The translations under genes and the position numbers were made by a program. Of a DNA stretch of 64,000 nucleotides, positions 1 to 9,112 are shown in pieces. Source of the stretch: Methanoregula boonei 6A8 (GTDB taxonomy: Archaea > Halobacteriota > Methanomicrobia > Methanomicrobiales > Methanospirillaceae); NCBI RefSeq assembly GCF_000017625.1, contig NC_009712.1:1488001-1552000 (forward strand), read 5' to 3'. Every line of letters starts with the position of its first letter. Positions within the stretch are counted from its first letter, which is position 1. A model generated the notes under the pieces. The model had not been told where the DNA came from. It did no database searches and saw only the letters and a list, made by a program, of their open reading frames with translations.

Positions 1-1
1 C

Positions 2-256
2 ATCTGGGAGATCGAGTTCCGCGGCTCAAAAAGGGCCGAGGTGGAGCACCACAGTTACCGGATCTACCAGTACATGAGCATGCTTCGCGAAGCCGGTCTC
101 GAATTCGTGGGCATGAGCTCTGTGGGGCCGTCAATCGCGATCGTAACTGATAAGAGCAGAAAGGAGATCCAGAAGATCCTCGCGCCGCTCGATCTCTCAA
201 TTGCCATTGCCACAAAGGTGGACAATAACGGCCTCTCAGTCACGTACGGAAAATAG
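2..256 (+). CDS. C-terminal part of a GHMP-kinase-family protein, probably beta-RFAP synthase
   Basis: The open frame enters from the left edge and stops at 256, so only the last ~84 residues are present. The segment carries REAG followed by GMSSVGPSIAIVTD. A GMSSxGP motif near the C-terminus is typical of beta-ribofuranosylaminobenzene 5'-phosphate synthase, the GHMP-superfamily enzyme that starts the pterin branch of tetrahydromethanopterin synthesis in methanogens. A different GHMP-superfamily enzyme cannot be excluded because the ATP-binding half lies outside the window. The gene converges on the DedA gene and is followed by a T7 run. Confidence 0.5.
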   Translation: MWEIEFRGSKRAEVEHHSYRIYQYMSMLREAGLEFVGMSSVGPSIAIVTDKSRKEIQKILAPLDLSIAIATKVDNNGLSVTYGK

Positions 257-263
257 AATTCTC

Positions 264-270
264 TTTTTTT
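264..270 (+). terminator. Oligo-T terminator after the first gene
   Basis: Seven T residues follow the stop codon at 256 by 7 bases, between two convergent genes. Archaeal RNA polymerase terminates at such oligo-T stretches. No hairpin is needed or seen. Confidence 0.5.
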
Positions 271-285
271 AAACTACCGGGCAAA

Positions 286-945
286 TTACTGGCAACCATC
301 CTTCTTCTGCTGCCAGCACGAGGAGACAATGCCGATAATAAGCAACAGGATCGTAACTGCCGTTACTGCAGCCACCATGAGGAGAAGCAGGCTCATATTC
401 TCCCGAACAATGGGGAGTCTGCCAAAGTAGAAACCCGACAGCACCACGACAAGCGTCCACGCGACTGCGCCGAGCACATTGTAGAACAGGAATCGGTGGA
501 ACTCCATGGTCCCAACCCCGGCAAGAAACGGTGCAAACGTCCGTACCACCGGTACGAACCGGGCCACAAAGATAGTAGTGCCGCCGTACTTCTCGTAGAA
601 TGCGTAGGTATCATCAAGATACTCTTTTTTAATCAGGTTCGGGAACCGCTCCTTAAAAACGTGGATCCCAATGTAACTGCCCAGCCAGTAATTGAGGGCA
701 TCGCCGCAGACAGCTCCGAGAATGAAAGCCACGATCAGGAGGTTAAGGTTGAGGATTCCCCCGGCTGCAAGGGCTCCTGCAACAAAAAGCAGGGAATCCC
801 CGGGCAGAAATGGCGTGACAACGAGGCCGGTCTCAAAAAAAATGATGGCAAAGAGGATCAGGTACGTCCAGAGGCCATAACTGTGCACCACCCCGGCAAG
901 GTGCAAATCGAGATGGAAGATCAGATCGATAAACGATACCATCAT
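286..945 (-). CDS. DedA family (SNARE-associated/VTT) membrane protein
   Basis: About 219 residues with several hydrophobic helices. The family core is visible: FFETGLVVTPFLPGDSLLF near residue 40, then GDALNYWLGSYIG, and FVARFVPVVRTFAPFLAGVG, which holds the conserved R-x-x-P-x-x-R region. DedA proteins are polytopic membrane proteins linked in bacteria to lipid-carrier flipping and proton-motive-force homeostasis; the archaeal role is unknown. The frame stays open to 1017. ATG codons at 975 (preceded by AGGTAG) and 945/942 are possible starts; 945 gives the usual family length. It ends in a positively charged tail. Confidence 0.85.
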   Translation of the reverse strand: MMVSFIDLIFHLDLHLAGVVHSYGLWTYLILFAIIFFETGLVVTPFLPGDSLLFVAGALAAGGILNLNLLIVAFILGAVCGDALNYWLGSYIGIHVFKERFPNLIKKEYLDDTYAFYEKYGGTTIFVARFVPVVRTFAPFLAGVGTMEFHRFLFYNVLGAVAWTLVVVLSGFYFGRLPIVRENMSLLLLMVAAVTAVTILLLIIGIVSSCWQQKKDGCQ

Positions 946-1062
946 GGCTGGTACAAGATATGAGGCCGCCTGCATATATCTACCTGAGGTACAAACCATC
1001 GGTTGTAGGGAACCCACGCCGGGAACATTTTAATCCGGGACGCCCTACGGTACAACTGTCCC

Positions 1063-1893
1063 ATGATCCCTACCGCAAAAATCCCACGCATGGCCCTGGC
1101 CTGCGCTATTTTCTGCCTTGCGGTTCTCCTCATAGCCCCGGCCCATGCATTTACTGCAGACTCTCTTGCCATCGCGGTGGGAACAAACGGTGATGCGATT
1201 GCAGATTTCCATTATACACTTGAGGGTGTGATTGAGAACGCCATCCCGCTCTCTGTGCTTCAGGACCAGCTGATCAAGGGGCTTGCAACCAGTTCCGATC
1301 CTCCACAGGTCATATCCTTTAATAAATCTGACGCAAGGCTTCTTCTGAAAAATTTCGCGGTCCCAAATACGGTGTCAAACGGAACCGAGTACCAGACCGC
1401 CTCCATGGACTTTTCCAAAGCCCAGGTAGCACTAAAAAATTCAGCAGTAAGTACCGTAATCACTGCAGATTTTACCCCAAAGATCACTACGGTTACCTTC
1501 CCGGACGGATACTCACAGCAGTTTACCGATCAGTCCACCCTTCCCGGGATTGATCACGTCATTGCCGGCACATCACAGGCAGGCTCCCTCCAGGTAAACA
1601 CGTCACCCGAACACGCGCGGATTTCTGTTGACGGCGCCTATATCGGCGAGAGCCCCGGGCTCTTTTCGGGCATTTCCCCGGGAAACCACCAGATTTTGCT
1701 TGAGGCCGATGGCTTTGTACCCCTTTCCCGTAATGTCACAGTGACCGCAGGACAAACCGCCCAGCTCGCAGTAATCCTGTCCTATGCTACAACTCCGACA
1801 CCGCAATCGGGGGCGCCGGGAACCGGGCCGGTAATCGTGGCAATTGCCCTTGCCGGGAGCTGCGTTCTTCTCCTGCACAGGAAAATGGCCTGA
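1063..1893 (+). CDS. Secreted PEGA-domain protein with C-terminal membrane anchor
   Basis: A 276-residue protein. It has an N-terminal signal peptide (hydrophobic run ACAIFCLAVLLIAPAHA), an exported region of unknown fold, a PEGA domain at about residues 180-242 (SLQVNTSPEHARISVDGAYI, then SPGNHQILLEADGFVPLSRN) and a last transmembrane helix ending in a short basic tail (HRKMA). PEGA domains are small beta-sandwich modules of archaeal and bacterial surface proteins. This architecture places it outside the cell, anchored by its C-terminus. No enzyme motif was seen, so the role is probably structural or adhesive. It is followed by a T6 run. Confidence 0.75.
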   Translation: MIPTAKIPRMALACAIFCLAVLLIAPAHAFTADSLAIAVGTNGDAIADFHYTLEGVIENAIPLSVLQDQLIKGLATSSDPPQVISFNKSDARLLLKNFAVPNTVSNGTEYQTASMDFSKAQVALKNSAVSTVITADFTPKITTVTFPDGYSQQFTDQSTLPGIDHVIAGTSQAGSLQVNTSPEHARISVDGAYIGESPGLFSGISPGNHQILLEADGFVPLSRNVTVTAGQTAQLAVILSYATTPTPQSGAPGTGPVIVAIALAGSCVLLLHRKMA

Positions 1894-1896
1894 TCC

Positions 1897-1902
1897 TTTT
1901 TT
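1897..1902 (+). terminator. Oligo-T run after the PEGA gene
   Basis: Six T residues begin 4 bases after the stop codon, between the PEGA gene and the ppk operon on the same strand. This is consistent with independent transcription of the two units. Confidence 0.4.
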
Positions 1903-2047
1903 GTTCATTTCCTGCTCTGTAACCTCAAGTGTTCCCTATAGATCTCCTGCCGGGTGCAGGATTGATAAGCCCGGCATACCTATCAAAAGAGTACACTTCC
2001 CCCCCACATGTGCCCGTCTTTGGCGTGCAGGTGGTGACGGTGACTTT

Positions 2048-4150
2048 ATGACAGACCCTGTTCCCCCCCATGATTCCCCCTCGCTGTACATCAACCGTGA
2101 ACTGAGCTGGATCCGGTTCAACCACCACGTACTGGAAGAGGCGCAGGATGAGCGCCATCCGCTCCTTGAACGGGTAAAATTCCTGTCGATCTTTGCAAAC
2201 AACCTCGATGAGTTCTTCATGATCCGGGTATCGGGTCTCCAGCGGCAGGCGGCAAAAGGGGTACTCAGGGCTCCACCCGATGGGATGACACCGTCAGAAC
2301 AGATACTTGCCATTGAAAAGGCGCTTATTCCCGAATTGGATCTCTCGTTTGAATGCTGGAGCAGCGAGATCCTGCCCCGGCTCGCCGCTGCCGGTATTTT
2401 TATTCACGAATATAACGAGCTCGACGATGAGCAGAAGCGTGTTCTGCGCACGTTCTTTGTCGAGGAGGTATTTCCGGTACTTACTCCGCTCGCATTCGAT
2501 TCCGCCCATCCGTTCCCTTTCATCTCCAACCTCTCACTCAACCTTGCGATTACCATCCGTGATCCCCGGGGAAAGGAACTCTTTGCCCGGATCAAGGTAC
2601 CTACCGGGCTCTTTCCACGGCTTATCCGGATCCCGGACACGCACTCTTCCGGCCGGCGTGACGACAAGCAGGTGCACCTCGTGTACTTAGAAGACCTCGT
2701 TGCCGCGCACCTCGACCTGCTCTTCCCCGGCCTAGAAGTGATCGGAGCCTCACCCTTCCGTATTACCCGGGATGCTGACCTGGACATTGAAGTCGACGAG
2801 GCATCCGATCTTCTGACAACAGTTGAGGAGATCATGGAACAGCGGGCCAGAGGCACCCCGGTCAGGATTGAAGTGGACTGCTCAATGCAGGAGAGCACCT
2901 GCCACATGCTCGAAAAGAAACTGGGCACCAGTTCTCACATGCTGTACCGGATCGGCCACCCGGTCGGGATGGCAGATCTCATGGAGCTTCTCTCTCTTGA
3001 CCGTCCCGACTTGAAAGATCCCCCGTTCCAACCCTCGGTCCCCCCGGAGCTTGCCGAGGAAAAGGATATCTTCTCTGCCATAAAACGAAAAGATATCCTT
3101 CTCTTCCATCCCTACGACAGTTTCGCCCCGGTCATCAATTTTATCCGGCAGGCAGCCCATGATCCGGGAGTGCTTGCCATCAAGATCACCCTGTACAGGG
3201 TGGGATCCAACTCCCCCATTGTAAAAGCACTCATGGAGGCCCGGGAGAACGGGAAGGCTGTGGCAGCCTTAATCGAACTCAAGGCACGGTTTGACGAGGA
3301 AAACAACATAGGCTGGGCCCGGGCGCTGGAAAGGTCGGGAGTACATGTGGTGTACGGCGTTGTGGGTCTCAAGGTGCACGCGAAACTTTGCATGGTTGTC
3401 CGCAGGGAAAAAGACGGTATCCGTAGGTACATGCACCTTGGAACCGGCAACTACAATGCCACCACCAGCCGGATATACACGGATTTTGGCATGTTTACCT
3501 GCGACCGCGAGATTGGAGACGATGTGGCAAACCTCTTTAACTTCCTGACCGGCTATGCACGTTTCGATCAGTACAGGAAACTCTCCGTGGCCCCGGTCAC
3601 GCTCCGGTCTGCTATCCTCTCACGCATTGACCGGGAAATTGAAAGTCACAAGAAGCATGGAGGCGGCCACCTCATCTTCAAGATGAATGCACTTGTGGAC
3701 GAAGAGTGCGTTACTGCCCTTTACCGGGCATCGCAGGCAGGCGTGAAAGTCGATCTCCAGGTAAGGGGTATCTGCTGCCTGCGACCCGGCATCCCGGGTG
3801 CAAGCGAAAATATCACGGTGAGCGCGATTGTCGGGCGCTTTTTAGAGCATGCGCGGATCTACTACTTCCGGAACAATGGCGAGGACGAGGTACTGCTTGG
3901 AAGCGCTGACCTCATGCCCCGTAACCTGGACCGCAGGGTTGAGGTGCTTTTCCCGGTTATGGATCCCTCAATCAAGAAAGCATTGCTCTCGGTGGTCCTG
4001 GACGCGGAACTGCGCGACAACCAGCAGCTCCGGCTGATGAAGGGTGACGGGACGTACGAGAGAAAACACCCTGCTCCGGGTGAGGAGTCGGTCGATTCCC
4101 AATCCTGGTTCCTCGACCATATGGGGATATGGTACCATGTCGGACCCTGA
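2048..4150 (+). CDS. ppk: Polyphosphate kinase 1
   Basis: A 700-residue protein, the usual PPK1 length. It reversibly builds inorganic polyphosphate from ATP. The start at 2048 gives MTDP... leading into SLYINRELSWIRFNHHVLEE, the conserved N-terminus; the frame is open further upstream, but that part has no family similarity. The two catalytic histidines are visible: His463 in MHLGTGNYNATTSRIYTD, which is autophosphorylated in the family, and His601 in RFLEHARIYYF. The gene overlaps the CHAD gene by 14 bases, so the two are translated together in a polyphosphate operon with ppx. Confidence 0.96.
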   Translation: MTDPVPPHDSPSLYINRELSWIRFNHHVLEEAQDERHPLLERVKFLSIFANNLDEFFMIRVSGLQRQAAKGVLRAPPDGMTPSEQILAIEKALIPELDLSFECWSSEILPRLAAAGIFIHEYNELDDEQKRVLRTFFVEEVFPVLTPLAFDSAHPFPFISNLSLNLAITIRDPRGKELFARIKVPTGLFPRLIRIPDTHSSGRRDDKQVHLVYLEDLVAAHLDLLFPGLEVIGASPFRITRDADLDIEVDEASDLLTTVEEIMEQRARGTPVRIEVDCSMQESTCHMLEKKLGTSSHMLYRIGHPVGMADLMELLSLDRPDLKDPPFQPSVPPELAEEKDIFSAIKRKDILLFHPYDSFAPVINFIRQAAHDPGVLAIKITLYRVGSNSPIVKALMEARENGKAVAALIELKARFDEENNIGWARALERSGVHVVYGVVGLKVHAKLCMVVRREKDGIRRYMHLGTGNYNATTSRIYTDFGMFTCDREIGDDVANLFNFLTGYARFDQYRKLSVAPVTLRSAILSRIDREIESHKKHGGGHLIFKMNALVDEECVTALYRASQAGVKVDLQVRGICCLRPGIPGASENITVSAIVGRFLEHARIYYFRNNGEDEVLLGSADLMPRNLDRRVEVLFPVMDPSIKKALLSVVLDAELRDNQQLRLMKGDGTYERKHPAPGEESVDSQSWFLDHMGIWYHVGP

Positions 4151-5741
4151 GCCGGCAACAATCACAACCGGTCCCTGTACATTCGGAGCGGGCCAGCTCC
4201 TGCCTCTTATCGATGTACTAACCGCCGAGATCGCGGGGGTCCGGGCCGATGACGACATCGAACATGTCCACCGAATGCGGGTCGCTTCCCGCCGGCTCCG
4301 CGCCGCGCTTCCCCTTTTTGCCGAGTGTTTTCCCGAAAAGGAGTACCGGTTCTGGTCAAAAGAAATAAGAAACATTACCCGTGAACTGGGTGCAGCACGG
4401 GACACAGACGTTCAGATCGCGTTTTTGAAAAAATATCTCAAGACCTTGACCGGCTCGCAAAGGCCTGTACCGGGACCAGACACGGCAGCACATGAGGGTG
4501 ACCCGGTCGCGGCACACCTGATCCGGCTCCAGAAACAGCGTGGTACTCTTCAGAAAAAAGTGGTGACAGCCCTGGATGAGCTGGACCACTCCCGGATGCT
4601 CCCCGCTCTCCGGGCGGCCTGTACCCTTCCCGAAGAACGTGCAAAACAAAGAAAGCGGGAACGCTTTGCCGGCATCCTCCCGGTTGCCGCCGGGCGGATG
4701 GGAAAGCGCCTGCAGGCCATCTCCCGGTACGAACCTTATGTCCACAATCCTGATGCGGTCTTTGAGCATCATGCGCTGCGCATCGCGGCAAAGAAACTCC
4801 GGTATACTCTCGAAGCATATGCTCCTCTCTACCGGCGCGACTTAAAAAAACCGATTGCCCGGATAAAACGTCTCCAGGATCTCCTGGGAGACATCCATGA
4901 CTGCGATGTCTGGATCGAACAGGTCTCGCTTGCGATTGTAAAGCAGCGTGCCCGACGCCATCCACATGATGGCTCATCCGCTGCTGCAATCTCGGCCATT
5001 GCCCCATTGCGGAGACTGCTCTCCAACCGGGAAAAGCGGAGAAGCCGGTTGTACCGGATCTTTGTCCGGTACTGGGATGCTCTATTAAGGACCGGCTTCT
5101 GGGAAAACCTTGCATCAACAGCTCTTTGCGGGCAGCGTTCAACATTCTGCCATCACGGCACGCTTCCGGTAAAAGAGGAACAGGGGGCATTTTACCGCCT
5201 TGCTGCTACAGCCCCCGATCATGAAGACCACAGCCGGATTGTTACGAGGCTTGCGCTCCGCCTCTTTGACGAACTTGCTCCGGTCCACGGGCTTGTTCGG
5301 AGAGACCGCACCCTCCTTTCTTATGCCGCCACAGTGCACGATATCGGCTGGATCCGCGGGCAGGAAGGTCACCAGAAGGAGAGTGCAGCAATAATCCTTG
5401 CCTCGCCAGCTCTCCCGGTCCCGGTACGGGAACAGGGTATGATCGCCGTGATCGCCGGGCTCCATAGCGGGAAGCCTGATGCCCGGCCCGAGGGATTTTT
5501 TACCCTCCTTACCCCGGTTGACCAAAAAAAAGTGCGCACCCTTGCCGCCATCCTTCGGGTGGCTGACGGGCTCGATTACCTCCATGCGGGAAACGTGACT
5601 GATCTTACCTGTACAGTACGGACTTCCGATATTCTTTGTACCATCACCGGTACCGGGGATCTCTCGGCAGAAAAGGGCAGGGCAATGCGCAAGAGCGACA
5701 TGTTCCTGGAAGTATTCGGTAAACCGCTGGTGATCGCATGA
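4137..5741 (+). CDS. CHAD domain protein fused to a Ppx-like HD domain
   Basis: A 534-residue protein. The N-terminal half is a CHAD domain (about residues 15-320) with both conserved helical repeats: EHVHRMRVASRRLRAALPLF and HHALRIAAKKLRYTLEAYA. CHAD modules bind polyphosphate through conserved basic residues. The C-terminal ~180 residues resemble the HD domain at the end of exopolyphosphatases (SYAATVHDIGWI, then LRVADGLDYLHAG), and the same arrangement recurs in the next gene. It lies between ppk (14-base overlap) and ppx (4-base ATGA overlap). I infer a polyphosphate-binding adaptor or hydrolase. The HD pair is present, but activity cannot be judged from sequence. Confidence 0.85.
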   Translation: MSDPEPATITTGPCTFGAGQLLPLIDVLTAEIAGVRADDDIEHVHRMRVASRRLRAALPLFAECFPEKEYRFWSKEIRNITRELGAARDTDVQIAFLKKYLKTLTGSQRPVPGPDTAAHEGDPVAAHLIRLQKQRGTLQKKVVTALDELDHSRMLPALRAACTLPEERAKQRKRERFAGILPVAAGRMGKRLQAISRYEPYVHNPDAVFEHHALRIAAKKLRYTLEAYAPLYRRDLKKPIARIKRLQDLLGDIHDCDVWIEQVSLAIVKQRARRHPHDGSSAAAISAIAPLRRLLSNREKRRSRLYRIFVRYWDALLRTGFWENLASTALCGQRSTFCHHGTLPVKEEQGAFYRLAATAPDHEDHSRIVTRLALRLFDELAPVHGLVRRDRTLLSYAATVHDIGWIRGQEGHQKESAAIILASPALPVPVREQGMIAVIAGLHSGKPDARPEGFFTLLTPVDQKKVRTLAAILRVADGLDYLHAGNVTDLTCTVRTSDILCTITGTGDLSAEKGRAMRKSDMFLEVFGKPLVIA

Positions 5742-7399
5742 AGGGAAAAAAGAAGATCGGCGCAACCGGGCGAATCGTGGCATTCATTGACATTGGAACA
5801 AACTCCGTACGGATGCTTGTGGTCCGGTTCAACCCCAACCATTCCTACAGTGTTCTTTCCCGGCAGAAGCAGCAGGCTCGCCTGGGGGAGGGAGAGTTTG
5901 ACGATGACGTGATCACCCCCGAGGCCATAGACCGGGCCTGCATGGTCTGCCGCAAGTTCGTGGAGCTCGCAAAAACATTTGGGGCCGAGGAGTTCGTAGC
6001 CGTGGCAACGTCAGCGGCACGGGAGGCTACCAACCAGAACATTCTTCTCGAACGGTTCCGAGAGGAGGTGCAGATCGATGTCCGGGTGATCTCCGGCCTT
6101 GAGGAGGCACGGCTTATCTACCTTGGCGTTGCAAGCGGGATGCACCTGGGTGAGAAGCAGGCATTTTTTATCGATATCGGGGGCGGAAGTACCGAGATCT
6201 CGCTCGGCGGCCAACAGCAGTTCACCCTTTTAGAAAGTTTCAGGCTCGGGGCGATCCGCCTCACCGGTATGTTCCTTGCAGATAACCCCCCCGGGCCCGT
6301 GCGCCCGGACCAGTACCGGGTCATCCAGCAGTACGTGAGAAATGCGATTATCCACACGGTCCAGAAGATCAAAAACCAGAAGATCGATCTGGCCGTGGGA
6401 AGCTCGGGGAGCATCATGAACCTTGCCGATATTGCGGCAAAGGCGCTTCATCCCGAGGGCAGCCTTCCGGCAGGCGTTCTCACCTGCCGGGATCTTAAGA
6501 AGATAGTAGAGATCCTCTGCTCCCTTCCCCTTGAAGAACGCCGGAAGGTGCCCGGGATCAATCCCGAAAGGGCAGATATCATCATTGCCGGGGCGGTGAT
6601 TCTTGAGACATTTATGAAAGAACTTGCCCTGGATTCAATCACCACCACCGGCCGCGGCCTCCAGGACGGCCTTTTGATGGACTATCTCTCGCGCATGGAA
6701 GACTTCCCGCTTTTTGGTACGCTCTCCCCCCGGGAACGAAGCGTGCTCCAGCTGGGCCGGTCCTGCGGGATAAACGAGGCCCATGCACGGAACGTGACAA
6801 GGCTGGCGCTTGAGATCTTTGATTCGGCAAAAGACGTAAAACTTCACGAGTACGGAGACAATGAACGTGAACTTCTGGAATACGCGGCTTTCCTTCATGA
6901 CATCGGATCGTTTATCTCGTTTACCAACCATCATGCCCATTCCTATTATATCATAAAGAATTCCGAGCTGCTCGGCTTTGACCAAAAAGAGATTGACATG
7001 ATGGCAAACATTGCCCGGTTCCACCGCAAAAAGAAACCTCGCAAAAAAAGGCTTGATCTCCCGGATTTTGCCGACCACGAGCAGGGGACAGTTCTTGTCC
7101 TTGCCATGTTTGTCCGGCTGGCCGAGAGCCTGGATAGAAGTCATGCGGGGCTCGTGCAGCACGCTGAATTTGTCCGTGCAGAAAAAAACGAGATTGTACT
7201 GGATATTATCGCAGAAACGGACTGCCAGCTTGAGATCTGGGGTGCAGAAGCGGAGCAGCGGGCGTTTGAGAAAGTCTTTGGCCGGCACCTGAAAATTGAA
7301 GTAATCGCACCAAGCTCCGTGAACAGGGAGGATACTAATGATGAAGATACCCTGCCTGTTCCTCTTGCGGCCGCAAAAAAGAACGGTCCAGCCCGGTAA
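5738..7399 (+). CDS. ppx: Exopolyphosphatase / pppGpp phosphohydrolase family (Ppx/GppA)
   Basis: A 553-residue protein. The N-terminal actin-like ATPase fold shows its phosphate loops: FIDIGTNSVRMLVV at the start, FFIDIGGGSTEISLGG near residue 145 and a GSSGSIMNLA segment. A C-terminal HD domain (EYAAFLHDIGSFISFTNHH) follows. Family members remove terminal phosphate from polyphosphate and, in bacteria, from pppGpp; with ppk upstream, polyphosphate is the likely substrate. The start codon overlaps the CHAD stop (ATGA). The last ~25 residues, after the HD domain, are probably disordered. Confidence 0.92.
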   Translation: MKGKKKIGATGRIVAFIDIGTNSVRMLVVRFNPNHSYSVLSRQKQQARLGEGEFDDDVITPEAIDRACMVCRKFVELAKTFGAEEFVAVATSAAREATNQNILLERFREEVQIDVRVISGLEEARLIYLGVASGMHLGEKQAFFIDIGGGSTEISLGGQQQFTLLESFRLGAIRLTGMFLADNPPGPVRPDQYRVIQQYVRNAIIHTVQKIKNQKIDLAVGSSGSIMNLADIAAKALHPEGSLPAGVLTCRDLKKIVEILCSLPLEERRKVPGINPERADIIIAGAVILETFMKELALDSITTTGRGLQDGLLMDYLSRMEDFPLFGTLSPRERSVLQLGRSCGINEAHARNVTRLALEIFDSAKDVKLHEYGDNERELLEYAAFLHDIGSFISFTNHHAHSYYIIKNSELLGFDQKEIDMMANIARFHRKKKPRKKRLDLPDFADHEQGTVLVLAMFVRLAESLDRSHAGLVQHAEFVRAEKNEIVLDIIAETDCQLEIWGAEAEQRAFEKVFGRHLKIEVIAPSSVNREDTNDEDTLPVPLAAAKKNGPAR

Positions 7400-7422
7400 A
7401 CCTGCTAAAAAAGTCCGCCTTC

Positions 7423-7863
7423 CTATACCGGCGTCCCGTCGTACTCCAGGGTTCCCGCATCGCCATCCACGATCGCCTGTGTGCCAGTCATGAGCCGGTC
7501 GAGCGGGATTTTTGGACGATCGATCATGGGGATGTTCCCGATGATCGCACCCGTGGCGATGATGGGTTCGGCCTCCGTATTGACAATTGCAGCCGGGGCA
7601 TGGCCATTTCGCGAAAGAGCGTAAATCACGTACGATCCCACAGTCGATCCCTTGCCATAGGGAAACACGAGCACGGTCCCGGCAACCGACGTTCCTTCGA
7701 GCGGATGGCCTTTTTCCACAACAATTCCCGTCTCGGGATCGACCCCGGACAGAAACGAGATCGGTTCTGGACTCACAAGCAGCTTCCCTGTACCCCTGCC
7801 CCGGGAAATGCTCCGGCCGGTAATGAGCAAAATCACACCACATAAATGGTTGAAGATGATCAT
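7423..7863 (-). CDS. Aconitase X swivel-domain protein (DUF126), phosphomevalonate dehydratase small subunit
   Basis: About 146 residues matching the small AcnX subunit. Visible family pieces are GRSISRGRGTGKLLVS, EPISFLSGVDPETGIVVEKG, FPYGKGSTVGSYVIYAL, and AIVNTEAEPIIATGAIIGNIP. In archaea this subunit pairs with the large AcnX protein to dehydrate 5-phosphomevalonate in the archaeal mevalonate pathway. The large subunit is not in the window. An ATG at 7863 and a GTG at 7836 are both possible starts; the GTG start (then ILLITGRS) is closer to the usual family N-terminus. It diverges from PAN-A with almost no intergenic space. Confidence 0.85.
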   Translation of the reverse strand: MIIFNHLCGVILLITGRSISRGRGTGKLLVSPEPISFLSGVDPETGIVVEKGHPLEGTSVAGTVLVFPYGKGSTVGSYVIYALSRNGHAPAAIVNTEAEPIIATGAIIGNIPMIDRPKIPLDRLMTGTQAIVDGDAGTLEYDGTPV

Positions 7864-7865
7864 AT

Positions 7866-9035
7866 ATGAGTAGTATGGAAGAGACTGCGGTGGACAATGC
7901 CCCGCCCTCAAACGAGCTCAAATACCAGATCCAGATAAACGAGCTTGAGGCGGCGCTTCTGGAACAGAAGGTCAGAGCCGAAGATCTCCAGAAAGAAAAT
8001 GCGCAGCTGAAACGCGAGAACAACCAGCTCAAGCGCATGCCGCTCTTTGTAGCGGTGATCATCGATATTCTGGAGAACAACGAGATCTATCTCCGCCAGC
8101 AGGGAAACAACCAGGAGTACCTGACCCATGCCTCGGATGAGCTCAGGCCCCTGTTAAAGCCCGGCACCAAGGTGGCAGTCAACAACGCACTCTCGATTGT
8201 CAAGGTGATCGGGAACGTTTACGACTCCCGGGTACGGGTGATGGAGCTCGAGGAGTCCCCATCGATATCCTATACGCAGATCGGGGGACTTACTGACGAG
8301 ATAAAAGAAGTACGGGAAGCAGTGGAGTACCCGCTCACCAAGCCCGAGATCTTCCGGCGGATAGGAGTGGAACCACCCAAGGGGATCCTGCTCTACGGTT
8401 CACCCGGGACCGGAAAGACCCTGATCGCAAAGGCGGTCGCCCACGAAGCAAAGGCAACATTCATCCGCATGTCGGGAAGCGAACTGGTCCACAAGTTTAT
8501 CGGCGAAGGAGCCGGGCTTGTCCGTGAGCTCTTCACCCTTGCCCGGGAGCGGGCACCCGCGATTGTCTTTATCGACGAAATCGATGCTGTGGGTTCCATG
8601 CGCACCAATGATGGCACAAGCGGCAGCGCCGAGGTGCAGCGCACGCTCATGCAGCTCCTTGCCGAGATGGACGGATTTGATAACCGGGGCGAGATCCGGA
8701 TCATGGCTGCCACCAACCGTGTTGACATGCTTGACCCGGCACTCCTGCGGCCCGGCCGGTTCGACCGGCTCATCGAGATCCCGCTTCCCGATCGTAATGC
8801 ACGCCTTGAGATCCTGAAGATCCACTCAAAAAAGATGCACCTTAACGATGTCAGGCTCGATATGATCGCCTCTATGACTGACGGGGCTACCGGAGCTGAA
8901 CTCCAGGCAGTCTGCCGCGAAGCCGGCATGATGGCAGTCCGCCGTGATGCTTCCGCAATAGAGATGAAGGATTTTACTGATGCAGTCAGGAAAGTCAGGA
9001 CCGAGACTATCACCGATACCCGGATGTATACATAA
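7866..9035 (+). CDS. pan: Proteasome-activating nucleotidase (PAN-A)
   Basis: A 389-residue AAA+ ATPase that unfolds substrates for the archaeal 20S proteasome. In order: an N-terminal coiled coil (residues ~15-60, ELEAALLEQKVRAEDLQKEN), an OB domain, and an AAA domain with Walker A GSPGTGKT near residue 178, Walker B IVFIDEID and the arginine-finger segment RPGRFDR. It ends in Met-Tyr-Thr, a perfect HbYX gate-opening motif for docking into the proteasome alpha ring. A second ATG lies three codons in. A second PAN gene lies 1.5 kb downstream on the other strand. Confidence 0.95.
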   Translation: MSSMEETAVDNAPPSNELKYQIQINELEAALLEQKVRAEDLQKENAQLKRENNQLKRMPLFVAVIIDILENNEIYLRQQGNNQEYLTHASDELRPLLKPGTKVAVNNALSIVKVIGNVYDSRVRVMELEESPSISYTQIGGLTDEIKEVREAVEYPLTKPEIFRRIGVEPPKGILLYGSPGTGKTLIAKAVAHEAKATFIRMSGSELVHKFIGEGAGLVRELFTLARERAPAIVFIDEIDAVGSMRTNDGTSGSAEVQRTLMQLLAEMDGFDNRGEIRIMAATNRVDMLDPALLRPGRFDRLIEIPLPDRNARLEILKIHSKKMHLNDVRLDMIASMTDGATGAELQAVCREAGMMAVRRDASAIEMKDFTDAVRKVRTETITDTRMYT

Positions 9036-9112
9036 ATAATCCAATGGCGCCGGGCTTTGGGGACTGACGCCATAATAACCGGATTGAAACGGGGCAAGGA
9101 GGGAGAGACCTG

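Noticed and set aside
6635-8080. 481-residue minus-strand frame across ppx and PAN-A
   Set aside because: It is antisense to two well-supported genes and has no recognisable domain; a high-GC shadow frame.
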